Source of the DNA: Rhodopirellula sp. P2
Lineage (GTDB): Bacteria; Planctomycetota; Planctomycetia; Pirellulales; Pirellulaceae
NCBI RefSeq assembly: GCF_028768465.1
Contig: NZ_CP118225.1
Location: 5,127,001 to 5,191,000, forward strand
DNA length: 64,000 bases
Direction of reading: 5' to 3'
This document shows positions 55,426-64,000 of the stretch, in pieces (position 1 is the stretch's first letter; each line of letters begins with the position of its first letter). The translations under genes were made by a program, and so were the position numbers. The notes under the pieces are model-generated. The model ran no database searches. It worked only from the letters and a program-made list of their open reading frames with translations, and was not told the origin of the DNA.

Positions 55426-56286
55426 TTGCAAGCCAACGATCGAACTCGCGCGTCACGCCCTCGCACCTTTCACCTGACGGTGGCGTACGACGGCACCGAG
55501 TATTGTGGCTGGCAAGTGCAGCCTGAACAGCGGTCGATCCAATCGGAATTGGAACGTGTGATTGAGCCTTTGGCCGGACGCCCCGTCCGCATCCTGGGCA
55601 GCGGCAGAACCGACGCGGGCGTTCACGCGATCGGGCAAGTCGCTCGCTGTGTGCTGCCGACCTGGAACGCCGGAACGGTTGCTCTGCTGCGAGCGATCAA
55701 CAGCAAGTTGCCGGACGACATTCGCGTCAAAGCGGTTCGCGAAACGCGGGAACGTTTCCACCCCATCGCCGATGCCATCGGCAAGCGGTATCAGTACTTG
55801 GTGCAGATCGGCGGAGGTCGCGATCCGTTCGCCTACCGTTACGTGCATCGCGTCGGCGGACCGATCGACCAGGCGGCGATGCAAGCGGCGGCGGCCAAGT
55901 TCGTCGGACGCCATGACTTCAAAGCGTTTCAAGGAACGGGAGCCGAACGCCCCTCGACCGTGCGAACGATCCATTCAGCGAAGTGGTTCCGCCGGACCGC
56001 GAATGATCCCACCGGAACGGAACTGGAAGGCGAACCCTGGTGCTTCGAAATTGAAGGCGAGGGATTCCTTTACAACATGGTTCGCAACCTGATCGGCACG
56101 ATGTTGGAAGTCGGACGCGGACGCAAGCCGCTGGAGTGGATCGACGATGTCTTCGCCAGTTATGATCGCAAGCAAGCCGGCCCGACCGCTCCGCCGCAGG
56201 GACTGTTCCTCTGCCGCGTGGATTACCCGGACGAAATCTTTGAACTGGACGAACCTGAGATCGACGGGCCTGAACTGGACGGCTGA
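55426..56286 (+). CDS. truA: tRNA pseudouridine(38-40) synthase
   Basis: 286 residues. There is no in-frame ATG before the conserved domain; TTG 55426 with AGAGAA about 6 bases upstream is the best start. The family core is clear: [12 protein letters not shown] at about 19-30, catalytic Asp63 in [11 protein letters not shown], then K-R-Y-Q-Y and [12 protein letters not shown]. TruA isomerises uridines 38-40 in the anticodon arm of tRNAs. The last 15 residues are a Glu/Asp-rich tail. Confidence 0.93.
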   Translation: MQANDRTRASRPRTFHLTVAYDGTEYCGWQVQPEQRSIQSELERVIEPLAGRPVRILGSGRTDAGVHAIGQVARCVLPTWNAGTVALLRAINSKLPDDIRVKAVRETRERFHPIADAIGKRYQYLVQIGGGRDPFAYRYVHRVGGPIDQAAMQAAAAKFVGRHDFKAFQGTGAERPSTVRTIHSAKWFRRTANDPTGTELEGEPWCFEIEGEGFLYNMVRNLIGTMLEVGRGRKPLEWIDDVFASYDRKQAGPTAPPQGLFLCRVDYPDEIFELDEPEIDGPELDG

Positions 56287-56453
56287 CTCAATCCGTACTG
56301 AGCGACCGGCCGTGGCCCCACACAAGGCAACCGGACTTGAAAAGTCGGCAAATGCGATCCGCTTTTGCTATGCTTCTCTTCTCAGGAATCCTTTTGAAAC
56401 AAGTTCGTCTTCACCGAGTGGCGTAGGCCGCTGGGTGCGTCACCAGAAGGCTC

Positions 56454-57503
56454 GTGTCCTTCCGTTATCGTTTGGAATACAGAAGCCGATTCCGAACGAG
56501 GCCTCGGCAGAGGCCTTGCAGCATTCGCGGGCGGCCACTGAACGGTCGGACCAGATCCTTTCCTCCGAAACGCGAACGATTGATTCTGGTGTCCGAAAGT
56601 TCCGCACTACTGATCCTTGCCTCCGGGAGCCGGGCTGGTTTGGTCGCCGCCATTCGCACCGGCTACTACGTGATCGGTCGGGATCGAGGATGCCAGATCC
56701 GCCCCAAGAGTCGATCTGTCAGCCGGAAACATTGCCTGTTGCACTGGGAAACGCCCCTGAATTCGGAACCCCGGTTTCGCATCTTTGATTTGAACAGCAC
56801 CAGCGGCACGCGGGTCAACGGAACTCGCATTCCCCCCCGAACCTGGGTGGAATTGATCGACGGTGCCGAACTTCGATGCGGGAAAATCGCATTCGCCCTC
56901 GCGATCGATGCGGGCGAAAACGCGGACTCCCGATGCTCACTGGATGAGCTGGCCAAACCGACAGGTGAAACGGCAGACGCTGCCCCCGCGGCGAACGTTT
57001 CGATGCTGGAAGGCGACGCCTGGCAAGAGATCGACATCGCATCGTTCCTGCAGGTCTCCACACCGATCACACGAGAAGCGGGTCACGACGATATCCGCGG
57101 CAATGCCTCCAACCCTGCCCCACAAGGCTCTGAATGGGGAATCTTCGAGAGCGAGGATGACTTTTCCGATGACACAGCGGCGGAAGAGTCCGATCAATCG
57201 TCATCGAGTATCAACGCCGCGCCCCAGATGACTGCCCCCGAGAAACCGATTCCTGACGCCAACCAGGACAGAGAGAAAAGTCAGGCCGCCGAGAAAAACT
57301 CGGATGCCGAGAAGAACCTCCACACTCGAAAGTCCCCTTCCCAGAAGGCAGCCGATTCAACCGTTTCCAGGTTGGTCGATCGGAACCAAGTCAAAATTTT
57401 CGCGGCGCTCGCCATGACGGTCGCCGTGTTGGTCTTGGGTGGCTACCAAGTCCTGCAATTTTGGCAGGGTCCCGAAGCTCAAATCATCGATGGAATCGAC
57501 TGA
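56454..57503 (+). CDS. FHA-domain protein with C-terminal membrane anchor
   Basis: 349 residues from GTG 56454, but the first 42 residues are Arg-rich and unlike the family, so TTG 56580 or GTG 56589 may be the true start. The FHA domain spans about 50-150: Y-V-I-G-R-D-R-G-C, S-R-S-V-S-R-K-H-C and N-S-T-S-G-T-R-V-N-G. FHA domains bind phosphothreonine. A long acidic, low-complexity region follows (about 155-310), then one membrane helix near the C-terminus (I-F-A-A-L-A-M-T-V-A-V-L-V-L-G-G). Topology would leave the FHA domain in the cytoplasm. Partner kinase not in this window. Confidence 0.8.
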   Translation: MSFRYRLEYRSRFRTRPRQRPCSIRGRPLNGRTRSFPPKRERLILVSESSALLILASGSRAGLVAAIRTGYYVIGRDRGCQIRPKSRSVSRKHCLLHWETPLNSEPRFRIFDLNSTSGTRVNGTRIPPRTWVELIDGAELRCGKIAFALAIDAGENADSRCSLDELAKPTGETADAAPAANVSMLEGDAWQEIDIASFLQVSTPITREAGHDDIRGNASNPAPQGSEWGIFESEDDFSDDTAAEESDQSSSSINAAPQMTAPEKPIPDANQDREKSQAAEKNSDAEKNLHTRKSPSQKAADSTVSRLVDRNQVKIFAALAMTVAVLVLGGYQVLQFWQGPEAQIIDGID

Positions 57504-57562
57504 TAAATCGAGAGTTGGGGGTCCAGGCGGATGCACTGATCGCAACTATACTGCTCCGCAAT

Positions 57563-59041
57563 ATGACTTCTGACCCCCTCTCTACCGACCCGAACTCGCT
57601 GGATGCATCCGGTCCCACGGGTGATCGGTCTGACGTCTTCGATCAGAAAGGGGCGTCGTGCGACGGATCAAACTCCGCCACCGGCACGTGCTCTCCCGCG
57701 ATTTCGAGCTCTGATTCCGGTCTGGCGATCGCCGGCGAGGCCACACCTGGACCGGCGGGCGCCCCCCGTTCGGAAACGCCAGCCAACGCCCGTCTCGCCC
57801 CCAGCAAATTTGCAAAAGCGATTTCGTTCGGGCAAACCGTTGGGTTCGCGTTTGCGATTGTCGCCCTGCAAATGGGCCAAGGCATTTTGTTGGCCCGATT
57901 GCTAGGACCGATCGGCCGAGGCGAATACGCGACCACGGTCTTGTACGTGCAAATGCTGCTGTACATCGGCTTGTTCGGTGGTCTGGAGGTCATCTGTCGC
58001 TATGCCGCGGATCGCACCGTCGAGACGATCAAACTTCGACGGGCAGCGATGTGGTTGGGCCTGACCACGGGAGTCATCACAACCGGATTGGTTGTGATCT
58101 GCAACGCGATCGCATTGCCTGACGAAAAAGCGTACCTGATGTCGCTGGGTTGCCTGTGTGCGTTCAGCGTCATCGGCCAGCACGTGATGTTGATCATGAC
58201 CGCCGTCGATCGTGGAGCAGGCGACTTCACTCGGTACAACCTCCGCCGGTTCATCTCCGCGGCCGCGTTCCCGGCTCTGTTGTTGGTCGCCGCTCTGCTG
58301 ACGGAAGTGACCTTGAATCTGGCCTGCGTGTTGTTTGTCATCGCCTCCGCGATTTCGATGGCCGCCTGCGTGGTTGGACTTCCCAAAATTGCAACGGGCG
58401 AGAGTGAACCGCCTGTCAATCAGTTGCTCAAGGAAAGCCGTCCTTACGGATTTTCCATGTTGGCAACGGATCTATTTGAGCGACTGGATCTGTTGTTGGT
58501 GATGTGGTTGGTGCCGCTGCTGACACAAGGCTTCTACGCGGCGATGGTCCCGGTCGTCTATCCGTTGACGGTGATCCCCAACACGCTGGGGATTTACCTG
58601 TTCAATACCGGAGCGGACCGCAGCAAGCGTTTGCAGACTTCGGATGTGCACCGGATCCTCGGTGGCTCGATCGCAATCCAGACCGTTTCCACGATCGCGT
58701 TCATCATCTTGATCGGCCCCTTGGTGCGACTGGTTTACGGCGAAGAATTCGCACCGGCGATCGTGTTCGCGTGGTGGCTGGCACCGGTCTCAGCGATCAA
58801 AGGCATCCTGCAAGGGCTGGACAGTTACGTCAAAGGGCGTGGCAAACCGCTGGCTCCGATCCGCTGCCGAATCGTCGCCTCGGTTGTCATGCTGGGTTTG
58901 ACATTCGCCTTCGTTGGAACCTATGGCGCGATCGCAATCGCGGCCGCAGCGCTGGTCGGCCAAGTCATTTGCTTGGTTTGGTTGTCCGCGATTGTCTACG
59001 CCGACGTTCGCGAACAGAACGCTGAGATCGAACCGAACTGA
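57563..59041 (+). CDS. Polysaccharide flippase (MOP superfamily, Wzx-like)
   Basis: 492 residues from ATG 57563; the longer frame from 57461 overlaps the FHA gene. A Ser/Ala/Pro-rich cytoplasmic leader of about 75 residues precedes 12 or more hydrophobic helices. The first helix region G-Q-T-V-G-F-A-F-A-I-V-A and L-L-A-R-L-L-G-P-I-G-R-G-E-Y are typical of oligosaccharide flippases, as is L-L-G-P-x-x-x-G-x-Y/F. It probably moves lipid-linked glycan units across the inner membrane. No glycosyltransferase is adjacent. Confidence 0.87.
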   Translation: MTSDPLSTDPNSLDASGPTGDRSDVFDQKGASCDGSNSATGTCSPAISSSDSGLAIAGEATPGPAGAPRSETPANARLAPSKFAKAISFGQTVGFAFAIVALQMGQGILLARLLGPIGRGEYATTVLYVQMLLYIGLFGGLEVICRYAADRTVETIKLRRAAMWLGLTTGVITTGLVVICNAIALPDEKAYLMSLGCLCAFSVIGQHVMLIMTAVDRGAGDFTRYNLRRFISAAAFPALLLVAALLTEVTLNLACVLFVIASAISMAACVVGLPKIATGESEPPVNQLLKESRPYGFSMLATDLFERLDLLLVMWLVPLLTQGFYAAMVPVVYPLTVIPNTLGIYLFNTGADRSKRLQTSDVHRILGGSIAIQTVSTIAFIILIGPLVRLVYGEEFAPAIVFAWWLAPVSAIKGILQGLDSYVKGRGKPLAPIRCRIVASVVMLGLTFAFVGTYGAIAIAAAALVGQVICLVWLSAIVYADVREQNAEIEPN

Positions 59042-59065
59042 ATTCGCTTGCTGGCGAACGGGCGG

Positions 59066-60679
59066 CTACTTGGGGCGACGTTTGTCCAACCAATCCAGCT
59101 TTGGAACCCGCTCGGGCGACTGCTTCGCCCACTCGGGTTTCGGGAACCAACGCAGACCGCTGTATCGCGGGTAGGTTTCCCAAATGTCACCGCCATCGGG
59201 CCCGGAAACTCGTGGGTCGTCGGTTTCGGTGAGGTAATCGTTCAGACGTTGACTCAGAGCTTGCTTGACCTCCGCGAATTCGGGATGAGCGGCCAAGTCA
59301 TTCAAGCAGGCTGGGTCTGCCTGGATGTCATAGAGCTCTTCCGCGGGACGCTTCGCAACGGCCCACTGCAAGTACTTGGCAAGCTCTGTGTCATCGTGGT
59401 TTTCGACCAAGAACGTGAGTGACGGACAACCATCAATGTCGTGGTAGCCTTCATGCATCGGCCCCAGTTCCTCGGCAAGGATCGCGTTGTTCTTCGGGTA
59501 GCCTCCCGAGCCAAATTTCTGCGGCGCGCCGGCGGGCCAGCGTTCTGGACGGAAGTTGCGAATGAACAGGTATTGGTCCGTCCGGATGCAGCGTTGCGGG
59601 TACCCGAGCGATTCATACCGCACCGATGAATGCCGTTCGCGTCCCGAAAAAATCGCCTCGCGACCGGACTCCACGGTTCCCTGTTTGCCTGACTGAAGCA
59701 ATCCGACCAGACTGCGGCCGCTCAACGGTGTTTTCGCCGGAGGATCCACCCCGGTCGCATCGTAGATGGTCGCCGTCACGTCGATCAAATTGACCAGGTC
59801 ATCAACGGTTCGATCCCCCTTCACCTGCGCCGGCCAACTGATCGCCAGCGGCATGTGGATGCCATACTCGTACACGTTTGCTTTGGCTCGCGGGAACGCC
59901 ATCCCGTTGTCGCTGGTCACGATCACAATCGTGTTGTCGAGCTCGCCCGCTTTCTCGAGCGTGTCGAGCATGCGACCGAGGTGTTGGTCGAACCACTGGA
60001 TCTCGTAGCAGTAGTCCAGGATGTCGCTGCGGATCTCGGGCGTGTCGGGCAAGAACTCAGGCACGACGACCTTGGATGGATCCATGCCGTTTTTCAGCCC
60101 GATGCCTTTCTCAAACACGCGGTGAGGTTCTTGGCATCCGAACCAAAAACTGAACGGTGCGTCTTCTGGTTTTTGCTGCAGGAACGACTCGAAATTGGCG
60201 GCGTAATCAACGCTGCTGATTCCACCGGGTGACTTCATTTTCTTGGACGAGAAAACCGGCCCAGCAGGATTGCGAGAACGCTCGCTGATTTTCCAGTTCC
60301 CCGGCCCCCAGCCTTTGCCGGTGTACCCAACAAAGTAGCCGTCGTTTTCCAGTCGGTCCGGGTAAACCTCGTACTTCGTCGCGAAAGAACTGGCGTGCGT
60401 TCCGGCGTGTTCGATTTGCCAGATGTTCCGTCCTGTCAAAAACGCCGCCCGCATGGGGCTGCAACCGGGTGCCGGGGTGAACGCGTTGTTGAACAGGACG
60501 CCAGCGCGTGCGACGCGATCAAACGCGGGTGTCTGGATCGCTTGGTACCCGTAGGCCGACGTGTGCGGGAACGATTGATCGTCCGAAATCGCGACCAAGA
60601 CATTGGGGCGATCGGCGACAACAAGATTCGCCGACGAGAGGGTGACGGCAAACAACAATGCGAGCTGGATTCGGTACAA
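59066..60679 (-). CDS. Exported sulfatase
   Basis: 537 residues. Start TTG 60679: GGAAGGA sits 8 bases upstream, and the ATG at 60687 is out of frame. Signal peptide 1-22 ends before D-R-P-N-V-L-V-A-I-S-D-D. The active-site motif is C-S-P-M-R at 73-77 (Cys73), a permitted variant with Met in position four. Later blocks include G-Y-T-G-K-G-W-G and V-T-S-D-N-G-M-A-F. It is convergent with the flippase gene, 25 bases apart. The G-K-G-W variant in place of G-K-W-H points to a heparan-sulfatase-like or other distinct sulfatase subfamily. Confidence 0.9.
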   Translation of the reverse strand: MYRIQLALLFAVTLSSANLVVADRPNVLVAISDDQSFPHTSAYGYQAIQTPAFDRVARAGVLFNNAFTPAPGCSPMRAAFLTGRNIWQIEHAGTHASSFATKYEVYPDRLENDGYFVGYTGKGWGPGNWKISERSRNPAGPVFSSKKMKSPGGISSVDYAANFESFLQQKPEDAPFSFWFGCQEPHRVFEKGIGLKNGMDPSKVVVPEFLPDTPEIRSDILDYCYEIQWFDQHLGRMLDTLEKAGELDNTIVIVTSDNGMAFPRAKANVYEYGIHMPLAISWPAQVKGDRTVDDLVNLIDVTATIYDATGVDPPAKTPLSGRSLVGLLQSGKQGTVESGREAIFSGRERHSSVRYESLGYPQRCIRTDQYLFIRNFRPERWPAGAPQKFGSGGYPKNNAILAEELGPMHEGYHDIDGCPSLTFLVENHDDTELAKYLQWAVAKRPAEELYDIQADPACLNDLAAHPEFAEVKQALSQRLNDYLTETDDPRVSGPDGGDIWETYPRYSGLRWFPKPEWAKQSPERVPKLDWLDKRRPK

Positions 60680-60759
60680 ACGAACATTCCTTCCGCGAGA
60701 GAAACTGACTGCGAAGGGAAGATCTTAGCTCAGCTGATGCCGGCGTGCTCGCTAGGCAG

Positions 60760-60851
60760 GTCGGCTGAAATGATCGGGCACAACCATGTGAGCCGTTTGG
60801 GCGTTAGCCTGGCCTGCGTGTGAAGACCGTGGCTAACGCCAACGGCTCACA
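60760..60851 (+). repeat. Dispersed element with inverted partner forming a long hairpin
   Basis: The element seen at 19929 and 41217 recurs here (TCGGC, ATGATCGGGCA, then CCATGTGAGCCGTTTGGGCG). Bases 60787-60809 pair with 60831-60851 (GGCTAACGCCAACGGCTCACA) apart from two unpaired bases, around a 21-base loop. It lies between the sulfatase start and the stop of the FtsQ-like gene, both on the minus strand, and could act as a transcription or mRNA-decay barrier between them. Confidence 0.88.
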
Positions 60852-60876
60852 TACCCGATGACACCTGCGTACCTGC

Positions 60877-61758
60877 TTAGGGCTGCAATTGAACTTGGCG
60901 AAGATCCGTGCCCGTCGGAACTCCCGCCAACATGGCTTGTAATTTCATCCTGGCGGGGATTTCCCCGGCGACTTCTTCGCCCGGTGGACTGCCCCAGAAC
61001 CAGCGTTCGCCGTCCTGGTTCGCAATTTCCAACTGCACAATCGGGTTTTGACGCAAATCACCATGCACCCCGATGCTCTGCAACTTCAAGTCTTCGCGAT
61101 GCGGTGCCAACAATCGAGCCAACAAGGCCGCGGCATGCACTCGGGTGTCGCCGAAGGGAGATCCCAAACGGCCCGTGTGATAGGCACCGGGAACGATGAT
61201 GTGCAGGTAGTGATCGGTTTCGGACGGTGCAAAGTCGCTGGGCAGCAGCGTGCCTTCACCGTCAACGACTAAGAAACCTGGCCCGGTCTTCGGGTCAACG
61301 ACGTACACCATCGCGACTGGCAATCGGTAATCCAATCGCACGTCGAGTCGGCCCTGAGCTTTCTTGCGCACGCCGACAACACGGTGCACCCACGGGTGAC
61401 TGGCGAATGCCGACGCCACTTTGGCGGACACCTGAGGGTCCAGCAGCGACATGTCTTTCATCGCTGTTTCGGTGTAAACCGCGTCGATGATGTCGGTTCG
61501 AACGTAATCCGGCGGTGGTGTCACCGAGATTTGTTGAACGTTGATGCCATGAAAGGTGACGGCAAAGTAGTCCGCCCACCAGGTTTGCCAAGCGGCATAC
61601 CCAGCGACCAATAAGATTGCCGGCCAAAGAATGGACAAGACCGCTGGTGCGCCGATCAGACTGCGCACCCACCCCACCGTGGTCGGCTCATCCGCGTTCA
61701 AGTCGCGTTTGCGACGAATCAATCGCGGTCGTTTTTCGGAGGTGGACGTCTCGCTCAT
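60877..61758 (-). CDS. FtsQ/DivIB-like membrane protein
   Basis: 293 residues. A basic cytoplasmic leader (R-L-I-R-R-K-R-D) and one helix at about 40-56 are followed by an extracytoplasmic part with FtsQ order: a POTRA-like block with I-S-V-T-P-P-P-D-Y-V-R-T, then H-P-W-V-H-R-V-V-G-V-R-K (like the W-V-x-x-A-x-V-x-R block of FtsQ), R-L-P-V-A-M-V, and L-V-V-D-G-E-G-T-L-L-P (like the V-D-x-x-G-x-x-F block). FtsQ links divisome proteins to the membrane. It lies just after the murB-like gene, as in dcw clusters. Similarity is by motif only. Confidence 0.72.
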   Translation of the reverse strand: MSETSTSEKRPRLIRRKRDLNADEPTTVGWVRSLIGAPAVLSILWPAILLVAGYAAWQTWWADYFAVTFHGINVQQISVTPPPDYVRTDIIDAVYTETAMKDMSLLDPQVSAKVASAFASHPWVHRVVGVRKKAQGRLDVRLDYRLPVAMVYVVDPKTGPGFLVVDGEGTLLPSDFAPSETDHYLHIIVPGAYHTGRLGSPFGDTRVHAAALLARLLAPHREDLKLQSIGVHGDLRQNPIVQLEIANQDGERWFWGSPPGEEVAGEIPARMKLQAMLAGVPTGTDLRQVQLQP

Positions 61759-61768
61759 CCGAGTACGC

Positions 61769-62686
61769 TTACCAAATTTGCAGATTCAACTGCAAGTCGA
61801 TCCCGGTTTGCATCAAGACCTGTTCACGAACTCGGCCGATCAGTTTCACACACTGGTCACTGGTCGCGTTTTCATGAGCGATCAAGTAGTGCGGTTCAGC
61901 GGAATCCAGCGAGACATCGCCTTCGCGAATCCCAGCCAATCCGGTGCTGTTGATCAACTCGCAGGCGGAAATGGAATCGGGATCGATGAACGGCATCGCG
62001 ATCCGATTGGATTCCGACGGACGGCGTTGACCACGATGGATCCACAATTTTTGCATCCGCTTGGTCAGTGCCGAGACTTCCTTGGGTTCCAAGTTGAATG
62101 TCACGGACAGAACCACGGTGCCCATCAAGGTCGATTGGCGGTGCGCGAAACCGGCTTCCTCGCCCGTGATCGTTTTGCGTTTGCCATCTTCGTCGATCAG
62201 TTCGATCGACTCCACGACCGATCCGATGTCACGCCCTTCGGCAGAGACATTGCCAACGACGGCCGCACCGATGCTGCCGGGGATGCCAACAAGGTGTTCG
62301 AGCCCACCCAGGCCTTCGCCAACGGTTTTGATCACCGCATGAGTCAGCTTGGCTCCAGCGCCCGCAATCAGTTTTTGGCCCTGGATTTCCAAACCGCTGG
62401 TTGCGGGGGCAGCCAAGGTGATCACCAAACCGTCAAATCCGGCTTCGCGGACCAGCACGTTGCTGCCTTGACCGAGCACACGCAGCACCAGCTGTTTTTC
62501 GCGAGCGACGGCGTAAAGTTTTTCGATCTGATCGATCTCAACCGGTTCGGCTAAGAATCGAGCTGGGCCACCAATGCCCAACCACAACGTTTCACGCAGC
62601 GGTTGGTTTTCACGAACCACATGCAGCAGATCTTCGGGGAAAAATTCGGTGAGCGATTCAGAGGGAGCAGAAGACACGTCGTTCAT
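61769..62686 (-). CDS. MurB-like FAD protein, catalytic residues apparently lost
   Basis: 305 residues from ATG 62686, normal MurB length. FAD-binding features of UDP-N-acetylenolpyruvoylglucosamine reductase are clear: G-I-G-G-P-A at 37-42, V-L-G-Q-G-S-N-V-L-V at 70-79, and E-H-L-V-G-I-P-G-S-I-G at 130-140. The residues that do the chemistry look replaced: the usual Y-R-x-S reads H-R-Q-S (His182), the G-S-x-F-K-N-P segment reads A-M-P-F-I-D-P (Met231 in place of Ser or Cys), and the C-terminal L-E-x-E-V reads L-Q-L-N-L. It may be inactive or have another role. The FtsQ-like gene follows 10 bases after it. Confidence 0.85.
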   Translation of the reverse strand: MNDVSSAPSESLTEFFPEDLLHVVRENQPLRETLWLGIGGPARFLAEPVEIDQIEKLYAVAREKQLVLRVLGQGSNVLVREAGFDGLVITLAAPATSGLEIQGQKLIAGAGAKLTHAVIKTVGEGLGGLEHLVGIPGSIGAAVVGNVSAEGRDIGSVVESIELIDEDGKRKTITGEEAGFAHRQSTLMGTVVLSVTFNLEPKEVSALTKRMQKLWIHRGQRRPSESNRIAMPFIDPDSISACELINSTGLAGIREGDVSLDSAEPHYLIAHENATSDQCVKLIGRVREQVLMQTGIDLQLNLQIW

Positions 62687-63020
62687 TTGCCGGTGCGAGT
62701 TTCGAAAGCCACCACCTCCAGGCGGCGGGACGCTGGCGTCAGTTTCGCAGTCCGAAGCGAAATTGGCAATCTGGATTCGTTCAAGCCGGGGGTGATCCGC
62801 GCGTGATCGGCGGATCGACACGCGAAGATCATCCAAAGAACGGGGCAGCACCGCCCGAAAAGCGTCCTATTCGCCCTAAAAGGCAGCTGAACAGCCACAG
62901 AAGCACCGCTAGACGACTGAAACCGGTTTCACCCCCTTGTCGCGTTTCGGACAAGTTCTGATATTGGGGCGCTCCATTGATTTGCCATTTTCCTCTCGTC
63001 GCTCCCACGGAATCCGCTCG
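62687..63020. other. Intergenic region between murB-like and xylA
   Basis: 334 bases between divergent starts. The murB frame is open upstream to 62851, but that extension has no family likeness and I leave it out. No operator, terminator or repeat was recognised; promoters for both genes should lie here. Confidence 0.5.
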
Positions 63021-64000
63021 ATGACCGCTTTCCCCGATGTTCCCGTCATTCAGTACGAAGGCCCCCAGTCCGACAACCCATTGGCCTTCCGCTGGTACAA
63101 CCCCGACGAAGTCATCGAAGGCAAAACGATGAAGGACCACATGCGGTTCAGCATCGTTTACTGGCACACGTTCCGAGGAACGGGAGCCGACCCGTTTGGC
63201 CCCGGAACGGCAGTTCGCCCTTGGGACGATGGATCTGAAAGCGTCGAAAACGCACAAAAGCGTGCCGTCGTCGCCTTTGAATTGTTCACCAAACTGCAAG
63301 CTCCCTACTACGCGTGGCACGACCGCGATGTGGCTCCCGAAGGAGCCAACTTGCGAGAAACTCACGCGAACCTCGACGCGGTTGCCGACGTGCTGGAAGA
63401 ACAGCAAAAAGCAACCGGCGTGAAGTTGCTGTGGGGCACCGCCAACATGTTCAGCAACCCCCGCTTCATGCATGGGGCCGCGACGAGCTGCAACGCCGAT
63501 GTGTTCGCTTACGCGGGGGCTCAAGTCAAAAAGGCATTGGAAGTCACCAAGCGTCTGGGCGGCGAAAACTATGTCTTCTGGGGCGGCCGCGAAGGCTATC
63601 AGAATCTTTACAACACCGACATGAAACGAGAACTGGACCACTTGGCCAAGTTCTTCCACATGGCAGTCGACTACGCCAAGTCGATCGGATTCGACGGTCA
63701 GTTCTTGATCGAGCCCAAACCGAAAGAGCCCACCAAGCACCAGTACGACAGCGATGCGGCCGCGTGCATGAACTTCTTGCGAGCCTACGATCTGGATTCG
63801 CACTTCAAGCTCAACATCGAAACCAACCACGCGACGTTGGCGGGTCACACGATGATGCACGAACTCGATTACGCAGGCATGCAAGGTGGACTGGGCAGCA
63901 TCGATGCCAACACCGGTGATTTGTTGTTGGGCTGGGACACTGACCAATTCCCAACCGACTACTACCTGACCACCCAAACCATGCTGATGATCCTCAAGCA
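63021..64000 (+). CDS. xylA: Xylose isomerase (3' partial)
   Basis: About 326 codons are present and the frame is still open at the window end; the full family length is about 440. ATG 63021 gives M-T-A-F-P-D-V-P. Catalytic His100 and Asp103 are seen in Y-Y-A-W-H-D-R-D, followed by [18 protein letters not shown] and metal-binding E-P-K-P-K-E-P with K-H-Q-Y-D. The enzyme interconverts xylose and xylulose using two divalent metals. It is divergent from the murB-like gene with 334 bases between starts. No xylulokinase gene is visible before the end. Confidence 0.95.
   Translation, partial: MTAFPDVPVIQYEGPQSDNPLAFRWYNPDEVIEGKTMKDHMRFSIVYWHTFRGTGADPFGPGTAVRPWDDGSESVENAQKRAVVAFELFTKLQAPYYAWHDRDVAPEGANLRETHANLDAVADVLEEQQKATGVKLLWGTANMFSNPRFMHGAATSCNADVFAYAGAQVKKALEVTKRLGGENYVFWGGREGYQNLYNTDMKRELDHLAKFFHMAVDYAKSIGFDGQFLIEPKPKEPTKHQYDSDAAACMNFLRAYDLDSHFKLNIETNHATLAGHTMMHELDYAGMQGGLGSIDANTGDLLLGWDTDQFPTDYYLTTQTMLMILK

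Noticed and set aside
62687..62851. 55-codon extension of the MurB-like protein
   Set aside because: No family likeness and a Pro/Gly-rich stretch; ATG 62686 gives the normal length.
62829..63977. 382-codon minus-strand frame
   Set aside because: Antisense shadow of the xylA gene, whose catalytic motifs are clear.
1..64000. tRNA, rRNA, tmRNA, RNase P RNA, insertion sequence or integrase
   Set aside because: Looked for cloverleaf signatures, conserved RNA motifs and transposase motifs in the intergenic regions; none was found by eye.

Overview
This window looks like the chromosome of a marine planctomycete of the Rhodopirellula type. The evidence is the gene content: exported planctomycete haem proteins paired with Tat-exported partners (DUF1592+DUF1552, DUF1549/DUF1553+DUF1501), a PVC-type CxxCH protein, four exported sulfatases, a DUF1559 pseudopilin-like protein, menaquinone synthesis by the futalosine route, and lpxB as a sign of an outer membrane. 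Genes are spread over both strands in short transcription units, with few long operons. No rRNA, tRNA, insertion sequence or CRISPR array was seen.

Layout. 1-5055: end of a coiled-coil/retropepsin-like gene, then the DUF1592-DUF1552 pair. 5106-7031: OmpA-like lipoprotein and HAD phosphatase on the minus strand, separated by a double microsatellite. 7076-10844: menaquinone cluster (ubiE/menG, ubiX-like, mqnP-like ubiA, mqnE). 10897-12659: seven tandem 248-bp hairpin-rich repeats, then dapA with a terminator. 14071-23124: LuxR-type regulator, a long gene-free stretch, an acidic unknown protein, zwf, DUF1559 protein, BlaI/M56-peptidase pair, family 2 glycosyltransferase, half-size EamA transporter. 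23281-28285: sulfatase, then a two-component system (HAMP histidine kinase plus sigma-54 activator, overlapping). 28443-33594: lpxB, two envelope proteins of unknown function, lpd overlapping a PTPMT1-like phosphatase. 33855-38420: a possible broken gene, a large PVC haem protein, and a divergent GlpG-like rhomboid protease.

38541-45749 is a polysaccharide-degradation block: a sulfatase whose reading frame runs antisense into a kappa-carrageenase-like GH16 gene, a CE15-like esterase, small membrane proteins and another sulfatase. 45750-47205 is a second repeat array, built from the same hairpin modules as the first but inverted. 47241-54840: DUF1501 and DUF1549/1553 genes with a divergent PAS-AraC regulator, then a VKOR-DsbA fusion. 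54930-64000: small unknown gene, truA, FHA protein, flippase, sulfatase, an FtsQ-like protein, a MurB-like protein that appears to lack the catalytic residues, and the start of xylose isomerase (cut by the window end).

The most unusual signals are the two inverted-orientation hairpin arrays with a compensated base change in their palindromes, a dispersed 36-48 bp element seen at three loci, the antisense sulfatase/GH16 overlap, and the MurB-like protein beside an FtsQ-like gene. Functions rest on motifs read by eye; no database search was possible.
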